This document shows, piece by piece, positions 6,357 through 12,468 of a stretch of DNA of 12,468 nt. The notes under the pieces were generated by a model. The model was not told where the DNA came from, searched no databases, and saw nothing but the letters and a program-made list of their open reading frames with translations. Made by a program: the position numbers and the translations under genes. The stretch spans positions 1 through 12,468 of the forward strand of contig JADFWF010000298.1 in NCBI GenBank assembly GCA_015222965.1, given 5' to 3'. This stretch comes from Pseudomonadota bacterium. GTDB lineage: Bacteria; Pseudomonadota; Gammaproteobacteria; SZUA-229. Each line of letters begins with the position of its first letter. Position 1 is the stretch's first letter.

Positions 6357-7460
6357 GTGTCAGAAAAAGTCAGTTATCAACACGGTCCACAGGAGAAACT
6401 GGGCATCCTGCTGGTCAATCTAGGCTCGCCCGATGCGCCCACACCATCCGCTGTTCGAAGATATCTGGCACAGTTTTTAGCCGATCCCCGCGTGGTAGAG
6501 GCCAACCGATTCATCTGGTGGTTTGCCCTGCACGGCGTCATCTTACGGGTTCGTCCGTCACGTGCCGCCAGATCGTATAAAAAAGTCTGGACCGAAGACG
6601 GCTCACCCCTGCTGCATTACACCCGGTTACAGACACAGGCGATACAGAAAAAACTCGAAGACAGGTTCCGCGGACATGTGATCGCCGATATGGCGATGAC
6701 TTATGGCAAACCCTCGATAAAAAATGGCCTGGAAGGGTTGCGTAAAGCCGGTGCACGTCGCCTGCTGATCCTACCTCTGTATCCCCAATATTCTGCCACC
6801 ACCACAGCAGCGGTCTTTGACCAGGTGACTGACGCACTGCAGGGCTGGCGCTGGCTACCCGACCTGCGCATGATCAACCAGTATCATGACCACCCTAAAT
6901 ATATCGAAGCGTTGGCTAACAGCATAAAAAAACAGTGGTCAGAAAATTCTAAAGGCGATTTATTACTGTTCTCGTTTCACGGCATCCCGCAGCGTTACGT
7001 CGATAGTGGCGACCCCTATTTTTGTCACTGCCAGAAAACCGCAAGACTGGTTGCTGAAAAACTGGAATTAAAAGATGATGAATGGAAAGTCGTATTCCAG
7101 TCCCGCTTCGGCCGCGAACCCTGGCTGGAACCATATTGCAGCGTTACCTTGCAGGAATTACCTGCCAGCGGCATCAAAAGTGTCGATGTCATCTGCCCCG
7201 GTTTTGCCGCCGACTGCCTGGAGACACTCGAAGAGATCCAGATGGAAAACAAAGACCTGTTCATCGACGCCGGTGGCGACAACTTTAACTACATTCCTTG
7301 CCTGAACGATAACGATGACCACATGGACGCACTGTGCGAAGTACTCACCGCACATATGTTCGGCTGGCCGGAAACCATGCCAAACTGGGATGCCGGCAAA
7401 CTGGCAGTAAAAGCCAACGAATCAAGACAACGCGCGCTCGATATGGGAGCTAAGCGGTAA
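6357..7460 (+). CDS. hemH: Ferrochelatase (protohaem ferro-lyase)
   Basis: The enzyme inserts Fe2+ into protoporphyrin IX, the last step of haem b synthesis, at the inner face of the cytoplasmic membrane. The 367-residue product starts its conserved part with LGILLVNLGSPDAP (about 15-28). It has LILPLYPQYSATTTAAVFD (137-155), then SFHGIPQRY (206-214) with the metal-site His208, then the acidic CLETLEE (287-293) near the C-terminal half. It is somewhat longer than the 320-residue E. coli enzyme. No ATG precedes the conserved part in frame. The open frame runs back to a TTG at 6237, but those residues are not ferrochelatase-like. I chose GTG at 6357, although no good ribosome binding site precedes it. 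The gene is divergent from pntAa, with about 150 bases between them, and a DUF523 gene follows closely. Confidence 0.93.
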   Translation: MSEKVSYQHGPQEKLGILLVNLGSPDAPTPSAVRRYLAQFLADPRVVEANRFIWWFALHGVILRVRPSRAARSYKKVWTEDGSPLLHYTRLQTQAIQKKLEDRFRGHVIADMAMTYGKPSIKNGLEGLRKAGARRLLILPLYPQYSATTTAAVFDQVTDALQGWRWLPDLRMINQYHDHPKYIEALANSIKKQWSENSKGDLLLFSFHGIPQRYVDSGDPYFCHCQKTARLVAEKLELKDDEWKVVFQSRFGREPWLEPYCSVTLQELPASGIKSVDVICPGFAADCLETLEEIQMENKDLFIDAGGDNFNYIPCLNDNDDHMDALCEVLTAHMFGWPETMPNWDAGKLAVKANESRQRALDMGAKR

Positions 7461-7538
7461 AGATCACCGCAATGGAATAATGAACGGTGTAAAGTGCACT
7501 GCAATCGTTCCAGACGATTCGCAGCATACCCTCCATCC

Positions 7539-8063
7539 ATGGCGATAAAAAATGGCAACCCGTTAGTTGGTGTTAGCCGTTGCCTGCTGGGTGATGCCGT
7601 GCGCTACGACGGTAAATCAAAAGCCAACGTCATTGTTCTTGAAAAACTCAGCAAGATTTTTACCTTCATTCCGGTCTGCCCCGAAGTCGAAGCCGGACTT
7701 TCTATACCCCGGCCACCTGTTCGACTGACACACAGTATCGAAAACCCCAGGCTTATTGGCCGTGATGACCCGAGCATAGACGTCACAGACATCATGCAAC
7801 AATACTGCAACACAAAACCTGACGAACTAAACCAGATATCAGGCTTTATCTTTAAGAGCCGCTCACCGAGTTGCGGTTTAAACAGCACGCCGGTTTTTAT
7901 CGAAGGACGATACGTAACAGAGACCAGCCGTGGTATTTTCGCGAGGAAACTGTGTGACGTTTATCCGGACCTGGCTGTTATCGAAGACGATGACCTGGCA
8001 GATGAAACGCATCTCGACCGGTTTATAGAAACCATCGATACTAATGTGAAACGGAAACTTTAG
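7539..8063 (+). CDS. DUF523/TudS-like iron-sulfur desulfidase family protein
   Basis: The 174-residue protein matches the DUF523 (YbbK) family in order: VGVSRCLLGDAVRYDG (10-25), FIPVCPEVEAGLSIPRPP (43-60), and FKSRSPSCG (105-113). The cysteines Cys15, Cys47 and Cys112 fall in the three motifs whose cysteines hold the [4Fe-4S] cluster in TudS, the thiouracil desulfidase of this family, which removes sulfur from thiolated nucleobases. The DUF1722 domain found fused in some relatives is absent. The ATG at 7539 places the family's first strand right after the start; an in-frame GTG at 7494 would add 15 residues with no conservation. The gene begins 78 bases after hemH with no terminator seen between, so the two may share a transcript. 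Family membership is strong; the substrate in this organism is not known. Confidence 0.85.
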   Translation: MAIKNGNPLVGVSRCLLGDAVRYDGKSKANVIVLEKLSKIFTFIPVCPEVEAGLSIPRPPVRLTHSIENPRLIGRDDPSIDVTDIMQQYCNTKPDELNQISGFIFKSRSPSCGLNSTPVFIEGRYVTETSRGIFARKLCDVYPDLAVIEDDDLADETHLDRFIETIDTNVKRKL

Positions 8064-8165
8064 CGCTTTTCGCGGATGTTATTAAAAAGATCAGAGGTGC
8101 AGTTAACAAATACCGACAATTGATAATAAAAACAATACTCTTTGCTCAATTTGAGATTAATTCTA

Positions 8166-8193
8166 TTGATTGCAAAGCTAGTTGTGCTACTGT
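8166..8193 (+). promoter_or_regulatory. Possible sigma-70 promoter of the Asn/Gly-rich protein gene
   Basis: TTGATT (8166-8171) and TACTGT (8188-8193) are 16 bases apart, and TGC directly before the second box gives an extended -10. This would place the start near 8200, about 30 bases upstream of the ATG at 8230. The match is moderate. The rest of the gap from 8064 to 8229 shows no terminator for the DUF523 gene and no sigma-54 site. Confidence 0.35.
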
Positions 8194-8229
8194 TTACAGG
8201 CAGTGCTTATTCCCAAACAGGTGGTTTAA

Positions 8230-8931
8230 ATGAGAAACAGATCAGTCAAAAAATGTTTAACAACCGTTGCTTTGCTAGCGACCGGTTTATCTACTACATC
8301 CGCCTTTGCTAACTGGTATGCAAATCAGTCGGAAAATTATTACAAACCGCAGGAATATCACAACGAAAAATATGGCAATTTCCCGCCGGCCGATATCGAC
8401 GAGAAACTGTTCAGCCACCTGAATACCGGTGACGAAGTGACAGCAAGCAAACCGTCAGCAGAAAGTGCGCCCGCGCCCGCTTACAGTAAGCCACCACCAG
8501 TAAACCAGGCGCCGAATTACGCAACACAGAATTCCCGGCAACAGCCTTATGGAAACTATAATCGTGGTCAAAACTACGCGCCTGCCACCGGCCAGCAACA
8601 GAACCAGCAACAAAACCAGCGATACAGCCGCCAGAACGACTACCAGAACAACCGCAACACAAACTTTAACGGCCCATGGAATAACAACCAGTCCAGCTTC
8701 AGTGGTCCGTGGGACAACAATGGTTCGAGTTTCAGCATGCCATTCGGCAATAACAATAACAGGGGAAATAACCGATCCGGCTCAGGTGGTCCATGGAACA
8801 ATAACAACACAAACTTTAGCGGGCCGTGGGACAACAATGGTTCGAGCTTCAGCATGCCATTCGGCAACAACAATAACAGGGGAAATAACCGATCCGGTTT
8901 TAATCCGATGGGCGGCGGCTGGGGCTGGTGA
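8230..8931 (+). CDS. Secreted Asn/Gly-rich repeat protein
   Basis: The 233-residue product has a clear signal peptide (about 1-27, KKCLTTVALLATG core, cleavage after SAFA). A short region follows (NWYANQSENYYKPQEYHNEKYGNFPP), then a Pro/Ala linker, a Gln/Asn-rich stretch (about 98-140) and a C-terminal repeat region. The repeat units read GPWNNN, FSGPWDNNGSSFSMPFGNNN and NRGNNRSG, and two copies of a 39-residue unit are nearly identical. It ends FNPMGGGWGW. The mature chain seems to have no cysteine and is strongly low-complexity, which suggests an extracellular or envelope structural protein. Its Gly/Asn/Trp/Pro repeats bring to mind sulfur-globule envelope proteins and other assembly-prone matrix proteins, but I cannot prove either. 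The start has GGTGG upstream, which is not a strong site. The gene stands alone and converges on the HD-GYP gene with an eight-base gap. Confidence 0.8.
   Translation: MRNRSVKKCLTTVALLATGLSTTSAFANWYANQSENYYKPQEYHNEKYGNFPPADIDEKLFSHLNTGDEVTASKPSAESAPAPAYSKPPPVNQAPNYATQNSRQQPYGNYNRGQNYAPATGQQQNQQQNQRYSRQNDYQNNRNTNFNGPWNNNQSSFSGPWDNNGSSFSMPFGNNNNRGNNRSGSGGPWNNNNTNFSGPWDNNGSSFSMPFGNNNNRGNNRSGFNPMGGGWGW
8707..8897 (+). repeat. 117-bp tandem repeat inside the Asn/Gly-rich gene
   Basis: Bases 8707-8780 recur at 8824-8897 with two differences in 74, both silent T/C changes in third codon positions. The period is 117 bases, or 39 codons, so the frame is kept. The high DNA identity points to a recent duplication or ongoing gene conversion, and copy number may vary between strains. 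Confidence 0.9.
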
Positions 8932-8939
8932 CATAGGGT

Positions 8940-10064
8940 TTAACCAAACGGATTTTCGATAAACTGCTGTTGTATCCTGACAACTTCATCCATGTTGTCT
9001 AGCAGCGCATCGACACAATCTTTATCAAGCTTTTCGCCGGCGAGCTGCTGTAACTTGGAGATCGCCATCTCGTTACTCCATGCTTCCTTATAAGGGCGTC
9101 GACTGGTGAGAGCATCAAATACATCCGCCACCGCTACGATCCGCGCTTCCAGCGGAATTTCATCTCTCATCTTACCGTCTGGATAACCCGTTCCGTTGAC
9201 CGCTTCGTGATGGTATTCGGCGATATTACGTAAAATATCAACATGCTCGATGGATTGCAGGCCAAAGTTATCAATCAGGTCATCAATCATCTCACGACCT
9301 CGGCGAGAATGAGTTTTCATCACTTCCATCTCTGATTTTTTCAGGCGGTGGGGACTGAGCAGAACGTTATCGGGGATTGCGATCTTACCGATATCATGCA
9401 AAGGCGAAAACATAAAAACGTGCTCGATGTATTCATCATCAAGATCATATTTATCAGCGATGGCATTGGCAATTATAAGGCTGTACCTGGACATTCGATC
9501 AAGATGGCTGCCAGTTTCCGGATCACGGCAATGAGTGATATGCCCTGTTGTTTTGATCGCGGCCGTCAGGGTCTTAACCGCCGAGAATTCATTGATAATC
9601 ATCAGCGAGATCATATGCCCGTAAACATCGATCTGACTCAATACATGCTCGGTATAGACCTCTTTCTCGTTTGAATTAAAAAAGATGAACCCAAAAAACA
9701 CCCCGTCGTTAAACATCGGCAGGGTATAACTGGCAGCATAACCCTTGCGGCCGATCCTCACCGTATGTTCACTGCCATCATCAAAGGTGAGCATATTGTT
9801 GATCACACGAGGACGGCCTTCATCCAGAAGTTTTTTCAGTGAGGGTGCATCCTCGATCAGCGTCCGATAATGTTCCAGCGGGTTTTCATCATCGCTGCTG
9901 TTAAGGTAGGTCTTAAGTACCGTGGTCTCGGGATCATAGAGCGTAACCGCGATGCGGGACACGAAAGGATAAACCTGGCTCAGTGACTTATGGGCAGCGA
10001 CAAGTTTCTCTGTAAGAGAAAGCCGTTTGTTCAACTGTTCCAGTGCATCCTGGTGTTCAGACAT
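8940..10064 (-). CDS. GAF-like sensor plus HD-GYP cyclic-di-GMP phosphodiesterase
   Basis: The 374-residue protein has a short N-terminal coiled segment (about 1-30), a GAF-like sensory domain (about 31-160) and an HD-GYP domain (about 165-360). The catalytic metal-binding motifs are intact: HDIGK with His223 and Asp224, His251 downstream, HHE at 285-287, and NGTGYP at 290-295 (the GYP tripeptide), followed by DVFDALTSRRPY (314-325). It should hydrolyse c-di-GMP to pGpG or GMP in response to a signal sensed by the GAF-like part. There is no receiver domain or membrane segment, so it is cytosolic and ligand-driven. The annotated ATG is the last of three in a 16-base tandem repeat and none has a strong Shine-Dalgarno site. 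A glycerophosphodiesterase gene lies 113 bases upstream on the same strand. Confidence 0.92.
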   Translation of the reverse strand: MSEHQDALEQLNKRLSLTEKLVAAHKSLSQVYPFVSRIAVTLYDPETTVLKTYLNSSDDENPLEHYRTLIEDAPSLKKLLDEGRPRVINNMLTFDDGSEHTVRIGRKGYAASYTLPMFNDGVFFGFIFFNSNEKEVYTEHVLSQIDVYGHMISLMIINEFSAVKTLTAAIKTTGHITHCRDPETGSHLDRMSRYSLIIANAIADKYDLDDEYIEHVFMFSPLHDIGKIAIPDNVLLSPHRLKKSEMEVMKTHSRRGREMIDDLIDNFGLQSIEHVDILRNIAEYHHEAVNGTGYPDGKMRDEIPLEARIVAVADVFDALTSRRPYKEAWSNEMAISKLQQLAGEKLDKDCVDALLDNMDEVVRIQQQFIENPFG

Positions 10065-10099
10065 AGCGGTGTTCAGACATCGTGCTGCTCAGACATTTT
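10052..10099 (-). repeat. Three 16-bp tandem repeats carrying three ATG starts
   Basis: The plus-strand core GGTGTTCAGACAT occurs at 10052-10064 and 10068-10080, and as GCTGCTCAGACAT at 10084-10096; the period is 16 bases. On the minus strand every copy begins ATGTCTGA. The two upstream ATGs open seven-codon reading frames (MSEQHDV and MSEHRYV), each ending at the TGA inside the next copy, so each stop overlaps the next start. The third ATG, at 10064, starts the HD-GYP protein. Confidence 0.85.
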
Positions 10100-10177
10100 C
10101 AAACCCGTACGGTGAAATGATTTAGACCTTATGAGTATATGCCATAAAAGGCGGCATGATACTCAGACCCCGGTTTA

Positions 10178-10915
10178 TTACCATCCATTTTCAATATTAC
10201 CCTGTGCATAATTTTCGAGAACTCTTTCAGGAAAGCCCGTAAACACGCCATCCACGCCAAGCGCCTGCATTTTCACCATATCTTCAGGGTGGTCTACAGC
10301 AAAAACATAAACTTTTAAATTTCTCTCATGTGCATCATCGACAAATCGCTGATTTACACAATCCAGTGACGGGTGCACTGAAAATGCGCCAAGATCTTCG
10401 GCAAATTTTGAATCATCAACAGGAAGACCGCGTATCAATGCACCAAGTTTTATGTCCGGACGTAATCGCCTCATCTCCAGCAGTTCCCGATGGTGAAAGG
10501 AAGACACTAATAATTTTTCTTTATCCCAGCCTCCGGCGATGATCTTTGTTAATAACGCAGCAACAGGCACGGCAGTGTCCGGGCCTTTCAGTTCGATATT
10601 CAAACATGCCTGAGAATCTATCACCACGCAGACCTCTTCAAGTGTCGGGATCTGCTGACCGTCACCGGCATCCAGAGAACGCAGGTAATCAAAAGTCTGC
10701 TCACATAAGTAACCGCTACCGTTGGTTATTCTCTCCAGCCTGTCATCGTGAAAAACGACAAGACGCCCGTCAATATAATAAACATCCACCTCCATGCAAG
10801 GCGCACCCAGCTCAAGCGCTTTTTGGACAGAAGCCAGAGTATTCTCCGGCGCATGCCCCATGGCACCACGATGACCTATGCACAGTAAATGAGGCTTATT
10901 CATATCTGTCAGCAT
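10178..10915 (-). CDS. Cytosolic glycerophosphodiester phosphodiesterase (UgpQ-like)
   Basis: The 245-residue protein is a GDPD-family TIM barrel of normal length. The active-site motifs are in order: GHRGAMGHAPENT (14-26, with His15 and Arg16 and Glu24-Asn25), MEVDVY (41-46, metal ligands Glu42 and Asp44), VFHDD (54-58, catalytic His56), and NIELKG (106-111). The C-terminal part keeps VYVFAVD and GVDGVFTGFPERV. It hydrolyses deacylated phospholipids such as glycerophosphocholine or glycerophosphoethanolamine to glycerol-3-phosphate and an alcohol. It has no signal peptide, so it is of the cytosolic UgpQ type rather than the periplasmic GlpQ type. Two starts are possible: the ATG at 10915 has GGAG unusually close, while the ATG at 10903 gives MNKPHLLCIGHRG, nearer the family pattern. 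No glycerophosphodiester transporter genes are next to it. Confidence 0.9.
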   Translation of the reverse strand: MLTDMNKPHLLCIGHRGAMGHAPENTLASVQKALELGAPCMEVDVYYIDGRLVVFHDDRLERITNGSGYLCEQTFDYLRSLDAGDGQQIPTLEEVCVVIDSQACLNIELKGPDTAVPVAALLTKIIAGGWDKEKLLVSSFHHRELLEMRRLRPDIKLGALIRGLPVDDSKFAEDLGAFSVHPSLDCVNQRFVDDAHERNLKVYVFAVDHPEDMVKMQALGVDGVFTGFPERVLENYAQGNIENGW

Positions 10916-10986
10916 ACTCCAAAATCAACTTCTACAATCAACATAACGCCAGCCAGTTGATGCGGATTTGATTTGAGACAATCAAC

Positions 10987-11016
10987 CTCACAATACAGAC
11001 AGAAATTCCCTATAAT
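10987..11016 (+). promoter_or_regulatory. Sigma-70 promoter of the RNA helicase gene
   Basis: A perfect -10 box, TATAAT at 11011-11016, is preceded by CTCACA (10987-10992, four of six matches to TTGACA) at a spacing of 18. Transcription would start near 11023 and leave a leader of about 38 bases before the ATG at 11061. Confidence 0.6.
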
Positions 11017-11060
11017 TCGCACACTGCCCTTAACTACAAAGCCCTGCACGGGATTTCATC

Positions 11061-12311
11061 ATGATATTTTCATCCTTAGACCTGTCCCCCGAAATTCAGC
11101 GAGCACTGGATGAATGTGGCTACGAGCAGATGACTGCGATACAGGAACAGGCGATTATCCCGGCGCGGCGTGGCAAGGATATACTGGCCAATGCCCAGAC
11201 AGGAACCGGCAAGACAGCTGCCTTTGCCCTGCCCATTCTCCAGCAGATGTCTGATAATCCAAAATCGGTATTAGCCGGCAGTCCGCGTGCACTCATCCTC
11301 ACGCCGACCCGTGAACTGGCTGAGCAGCTAACAGAAACCATCAAACGCTACGCGCAATTTATGCCACTGACCATCACCGCCCTGTTTGGCGGCGTTAAGA
11401 TGAGCGCGCAGCAAAAAAAGATTAAAGCAGGTATCGACATCGTCATCGCGACACCCGGTCGTCTGCTTGAACATATGGACCAGGGTAACGTGAAACTCAG
11501 CAGCGTGGAGTTTGTGGTACTCGATGAAGCCGACCGCATGCTGGACATGGGTTTTATCGCTGACGTACAGACCCTACTCGAAAAGACCCCGAAGAAGCGC
11601 CAAACCCTGCTGTTCTCCGCCACCATATCGCAACCGGTAAAAGCACTGGCAAAAAAACTATTAAACAATCACCAGTTAATCAGCGTTGCCAAACAAAATG
11701 CCATCGCCGATACCGTAGAGCATGTCGCTTATCCCGTAGGCGAACACCAGAAGGCAGAGTTGTTTGTCGAATTGCTCGAGCAGCACAACTGGTTCAAGGT
11801 ACTGGTGTTTACCAGCACAAAGGCACAGGCCGACGAACTGATGGCCAAACTGAAGCAGGCAAAAATAAAAGCCGCGATCTGTCACGGCGATAAAAGTCAG
11901 GGCGCACGCCGCCGTGCCATCGCTGATTTCAAAGCCGATAAGATACAGGTACTGGTTGCAACAGAAGTCGCCGCCCGCGGATTAGATATTCAGAATCTCG
12001 ATCACGTAGTTAATTTCAACCTGCCCTATCTGCCAGAAGACTACGTACATCGTATCGGCCGCACCGGCCGCGCTGGCAACCGGGGTCAGGCTATCTCCTT
12101 TGTCAGCCGAGAAGAAGAACGCACACTGAATAATATCGAGCGCCTGATCGGCGAACGTATCAAGCGCATCAAGGTACCCGGTTATTCTGTTGGCAGTCGT
12201 GACACGATATTAAATAATCTGTCAGAAAGAAACCGCCCGGCAAAATCTAACAGGGCAAGTAAAACCAGGATCGATAGTAACAAGCGTGGCGCTGGCAAAA
12301 AAAACCGGTGA
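11061..12311 (+). CDS. rhlE: RhlE-type DEAD-box ATP-dependent RNA helicase
   Basis: The 416-residue protein has all DEAD-box helicase motifs in order: the Q motif around TAIQEQAI (25-32), Walker A AQTGTGKT (45-52), PTRELAEQ (82-89), GG and TPGR (110-111 and 131-134), DEAD (155-158), SAT (186-188), ARGLDI (305-310) and HRIGRTGR (330-337). The second RecA domain is followed by a short basic tail rich in Lys, Arg and Asn (about 380-416), typical of RhlE proteins and probably used to bind RNA. RhlE helicases unwind short RNA duplexes and act in ribosome maturation and RNA decay, often at low temperature. The ATG has only a weak CGGGA upstream. The gene is divergent from the glycerophosphodiesterase gene and forms a single-gene unit with its own promoter and terminator. 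It could also be a close RhlE/SrmB relative. Confidence 0.9.
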   Translation: MIFSSLDLSPEIQRALDECGYEQMTAIQEQAIIPARRGKDILANAQTGTGKTAAFALPILQQMSDNPKSVLAGSPRALILTPTRELAEQLTETIKRYAQFMPLTITALFGGVKMSAQQKKIKAGIDIVIATPGRLLEHMDQGNVKLSSVEFVVLDEADRMLDMGFIADVQTLLEKTPKKRQTLLFSATISQPVKALAKKLLNNHQLISVAKQNAIADTVEHVAYPVGEHQKAELFVELLEQHNWFKVLVFTSTKAQADELMAKLKQAKIKAAICHGDKSQGARRRAIADFKADKIQVLVATEVAARGLDIQNLDHVVNFNLPYLPEDYVHRIGRTGRAGNRGQAISFVSREEERTLNNIERLIGERIKRIKVPGYSVGSRDTILNNLSERNRPAKSNRASKTRIDSNKRGAGKKNR

Positions 12312-12360
12312 CTTGCAAGATATCGAATACTGCACACATTAGTCTTTCTAAACAGGCAAG

Positions 12361-12388
12361 ACGGCCTTACCCACCAGAAGGCCGTTTT
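12361..12388 (+). terminator. Intrinsic terminator after the RNA helicase gene
   Basis: An eight-base stem, ACGGCCTT (12361-12368) pairing with AAGGCCGT (12378-12385), closes a nine-base loop and is followed by a short T run. It lies about 50 bases after the helicase stop codon. Confidence 0.8.
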
Positions 12389-12416
12389 CGGCCATAAACG
12401 GAAGTCAAAACATTAA

Positions 12417-12448
12417 ACCGCAGAGAGCGCAGAGGTCCACAGAGGAAA
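12417..12448. repeat. Third copy of the CACAGAG-rich dispersed repeat
   Basis: The stretch is again made of degenerate RCAGAG units and ends in GAGGAAA. It is in the same orientation as the left arm at 2032-2060 and diverged from it. It lies just beyond a terminator, so like the first locus it is intergenic. The partner arm, if any, would be outside the window. Confidence 0.65.
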
Positions 12449-12468
12449 GCCTTAATTATTGTTAACGG

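Noticed and set aside
6286..6423. A 45-codon open frame starting at an ATG just upstream of hemH
   Set aside because: It overlaps hemH in another frame, has no ribosome binding site and codes for an unstructured basic string.
8549..8962. Alternative-frame and antisense open frames across the Asn/Gly-rich gene
   Set aside because: They stay open only because the gene is repetitive; the signal peptide and start belong to the main frame.
10139..10157. ATGCC-N9-GGCAT inverted repeat between the glycerophosphodiesterase and HD-GYP genes
   Set aside because: Arms are five bases with a large loop and no U-tract; it could be a weak operator but is not distinguishable from chance.
10546..10971. Plus-strand open frame opposite the glycerophosphodiesterase gene
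   Set aside because: Antisense to a gene with all catalytic motifs; composition is unlike a real protein.

Overview
The window looks like a piece of a gammaproteobacterial chromosome of moderate base composition. The clues are a gammaproteobacterial-type ferrochelatase, an RhlE-type DEAD-box helicase, a three-gene proton-translocating transhydrogenase operon, an HD-GYP protein, two well-formed sigma-54 promoters and a VPxPA-type PEP-CTERM protein. The genus cannot be fixed from the sequence. Most genes are housekeeping or signalling genes, and there is no phage, IS element, CRISPR array or RNA gene that I can see.

Left part (1-3300). On the minus strand lie a secreted protein with a PEP-CTERM sorting tail (91-726) behind a sigma-54 promoter, a HIT/GalT-superfamily nucleotide phosphorylase-like enzyme (996-2009), and an orphan ParA-type ATPase (2146-2784). 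A long imperfect hairpin made of a CACAGAG-rich dispersed repeat separates the last two; a third copy of the repeat sits at the right end of the window. On the plus strand, a 49-codon exported or membrane mini-protein (3090-3239) has a complete local unit: NtrC-like palindromes, a near-perfect sigma-54 promoter, a Shine-Dalgarno site and a terminator. I regard this unit, together with the sigma-54 promoter of the PEP-CTERM gene, as the most interesting signal here.

Middle part (3341-8063). The operon pntAa-pntAb-pntB (minus strand) encodes the membrane transhydrogenase that uses the proton gradient to make NADPH. Its PntB has Asn where E. coli PntB has the proton-path residue His91. Divergent from it run hemH (ferrochelatase, last step of protohaem synthesis, probably with a GTG start) and a DUF523/TudS-like iron-sulfur protein, closely spaced and possibly co-transcribed.

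Right part (8064-12468). A secreted Asn/Gly-rich protein with a 39-residue tandem repeat converges on a GAF-like plus HD-GYP cyclic-di-GMP phosphodiesterase, whose start region is a threefold 16-bp tandem repeat carrying three ATGs. A cytosolic glycerophosphodiester phosphodiesterase lies upstream on the same strand, and the divergent rhlE-type RNA helicase ends at a hairpin terminator. PEP-CTERM export, sigma-54 control and c-di-GMP turnover would all fit a biofilm- or matrix-forming lifestyle, but that link is inference; exosortase, prsK/prsR and EPS genes are not in the window.
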